This document shows positions 13,502 to 14,425 of a stretch of 14,425 nucleotides of DNA, in pieces. The notes under the pieces were generated by a model, which did not search any database, was not told where the DNA came from, and saw only the letters and a list, made by a program, of their open reading frames with translations. The first letter of the stretch is position 1; the number at the start of each line of letters is the position of its first letter. Source of the DNA: CAYXZO01 sp964469505 (GTDB taxonomy: Bacteria > Fidelibacterota > UBA8477 > JABMPR01); the NCBI GenBank assembly GCA_964469505.1, contig CAYXZO010000057.1, forward strand, positions 1-14,425, written 5' to 3'. A program made the translations under genes and the position numbers.

Positions 13502-13993
13502 TCAACTCCCGCCTGCTATCCGCTGAATGGCCTCCCGTCCTAACCAGCGAACCTCGGGTTGTATTTCCTGACTATCTAAGTCTTCCTCTGAGTACCAAAC
13601 TAAAGTGGTGCTTTCTCCAATAGCGGGCTTCAAGCGATTCTGGAGAGCTCGGGCAAAATAAATGAAATCAACGTGCTGATGAGAGGGGGTGATCTCTTCC
13701 AGCAATATGTATTGCGGCTCTGGAATCCGCGCCACTCCAGGTCCCACGGCGCGAACAGGAGCAACCAGCAGTTCCACCTCTAGCCCGGTTTCTTCTTTAA
13801 CTTCCCTTAGGGCTGCCAAGTGGGGTAACTCATCGCGATCTATGTGCCCCCCCGGTGGCAACCACATCCTCAATCTTGAATGCCAGTGGAGCAGCACTTT
13901 TTTATCAAATACGACATAAGTGGTGGCAGTAAAATGTCTGGTTATCTCATGCTCGGTACTTCTGAAAGGAGGAAGCCGCAGATCACCACCCAC
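13502..13993 (-). CDS. Nudix hydrolase
   Basis: A 163-residue protein from GTG 13993. It hydrolyses a nucleoside diphosphate linked to another group; the substrate is unknown. The Nudix box GHIDRDELPHLAALREVKEETGL (49-71) has the canonical spacing Gly-x5-Glu-x7-Arg-Glu-x2-Glu-Glu-x-Gly, with all magnesium ligands. It is preceded by RMWLPPGG, and a LVWYSEEDL segment comes near the end. The open frame continues upstream to 14077, but that part is an Ala/Val-rich shadow of the neighbouring Gly-rich coding sequence. I chose GTG 13993 because GGAGGAG lies 6 bases before it and the domain starts about 18 residues later. The gene overlaps the TPM gene by 11 bases, suggesting translational coupling. 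Confidence 0.9.
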   Translation of the reverse strand: MGGDLRLPPFRSTEHEITRHFTATTYVVFDKKVLLHWHSRLRMWLPPGGHIDRDELPHLAALREVKEETGLEVELLVAPVRAVGPGVARIPEPQYILLEEITPSHQHVDFIYFARALQNRLKPAIGESTTLVWYSEEDLDSQEIQPEVRWLGREAIQRIAGGS

Positions 13994-14425
13994 CGGAAGC
14001 TCCTCCACCACCCCCCATACCGCCGCCTCCGGAAAAACCACCGAAGCCGCCAAAACCTCCGCTGCTCCGGCCACCAAGCCCTGAGCCCATCATGGATCCC
14101 AGGAAAAACCAGCCCATACCTCCCATACGCCCCCGCAAAAGAAAATAAAAGATTAACAAAGGGAAAAGGAGCCCCCACCAGCTACCCTCCTGTTTCCGGC
14201 GAGAGGGAAGCCCTTCCCCCGTAAACTTGCCGCCAGCCGCAGCTGCCAAGGCCTGAACCGCTGCTGCCAGACCGGCAAAATATTGTCCCTGACGAAAGGC
14301 AGGCTGCATCTCTTCGCGGATAATGCGAGAAGCCAGCACATCCGGTATGCGATCCTCCAGACCGTACCCAACTTCTATTCTAATACGTCTCTCTTTTTTA
14401 AATACGGTTATCAATACGCCGTTAT
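13983..14425 (-). CDS. TPM-domain membrane protein, glycine-rich C-terminus (N-terminus outside window)
   Basis: The reading frame is open to the right edge; only about the last 147 residues are visible. The TPM (YgcG/TLP18.3/Psb32) domain end is recognisable as NGVLITVFKKERRIRIEVGYGLE followed by IIREEMQPAFRQGQYFAGL. A transmembrane segment GLLFPLLIFYFLL comes next, with a second hydrophobic stretch GMGWFFLGSMMGSGL. The C-terminus is a Gly-rich tail (FGGFGGFSGGGGMGGGGGAS) typical of bacterial TPM proteins. These are membrane-anchored with the TPM domain outside the cytoplasm; phosphatase or repair roles have been suggested, but the function is uncertain. A TTG at 14414 is only an internal codon. 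It is probably the first visible gene of an operon with the Nudix, recO and rhomboid genes. Confidence 0.88.
   Translation of the reverse strand, partial: NGVLITVFKKERRIRIEVGYGLEDRIPDVLASRIIREEMQPAFRQGQYFAGLAAAVQALAAAAGGKFTGEGLPSRRKQEGSWWGLLFPLLIFYFLLRGRMGGMGWFFLGSMMGSGLGGRSSGGFGGFGGFSGGGGMGGGGGASGGW

Noticed and set aside
13880..14224. Rightward 114-codon open frame antisense to the Nudix and TPM genes
   Set aside because: Created by the Gly-rich codons read in antisense (Pro/Arg/His-rich); no independent evidence.

Overview
The window is bacterial chromosomal DNA of roughly balanced base composition. It is densely packed with protein genes from about 1.8 kb to the right edge, and gene-poor with broken genes in the first 1.8 kb. 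No rRNA, tRNA, CRISPR array, insertion sequence or phage gene was found. The lineage cannot be fixed from the sequence. Clear Shine-Dalgarno sites, frequent GTG/TTG starts, a recO with a zinc-binding cysteine cluster, SpoIIAB/SpoIIAA-like regulators, a sugar-type ABC ATPase and an exported esterase would suit either a Calditrichota/KSB1-like lineage or a (thermophilic) Bacillota lineage. This is an impression, not a phylogeny.

Layout. 1-95: C-terminal tail of an unrecognised gene, followed by a hairpin. 266-899: a GyrI-like ligand-binding protein gene, intact apart from a one-base shift in an A-run. 900-1519: no convincing gene, one terminator-like hairpin. 1520-1757: relic of a HEAT-repeat-like protein. 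1785-5944: a leftward series with an acyl-CoA thioesterase and a MalK/UgpC-type ATPase (stop and start overlap), a YciO/TsaC-family protein, an alpha/beta hydrolase and an exported CE1-type esterase. 6055-7827: a leftward pair made of a soluble cyclic-nucleotide-binding protein and a two-TM RCK potassium channel. 8024-9412: the only rightward gene in the dense part, a B12-binding-type radical SAM protein. 9522-11661: a tightly overlapping leftward three-gene operon (HATPase kinase, STAS protein, GAF/degenerate AAA+/Fis regulator) headed by a perfect 10+10 inverted repeat. 11775-14425: a leftward housekeeping-type series of TPM-domain membrane protein (cut by the window edge), Nudix hydrolase, recO and rhomboid protease.

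How the genes work together. The most interesting unit is the 9522-11661 operon. A SpoIIAB/RsbW-like kinase and a SpoIIAA-like STAS protein normally control a sigma factor by partner switching. Here they are translationally coupled to a Fis-type DNA-binding protein whose AAA+ domain has lost its Walker A lysine and sigma-54 contact loop. This suggests partner switching acting on a one-component transcription factor, or a degenerate signalling relay. The second unit of interest is the channel plus separate cyclic-nucleotide-binding protein, which looks like a cyclic-nucleotide-gated K+ channel split into two polypeptides. Functional links between the other neighbours are not evident beyond co-orientation.
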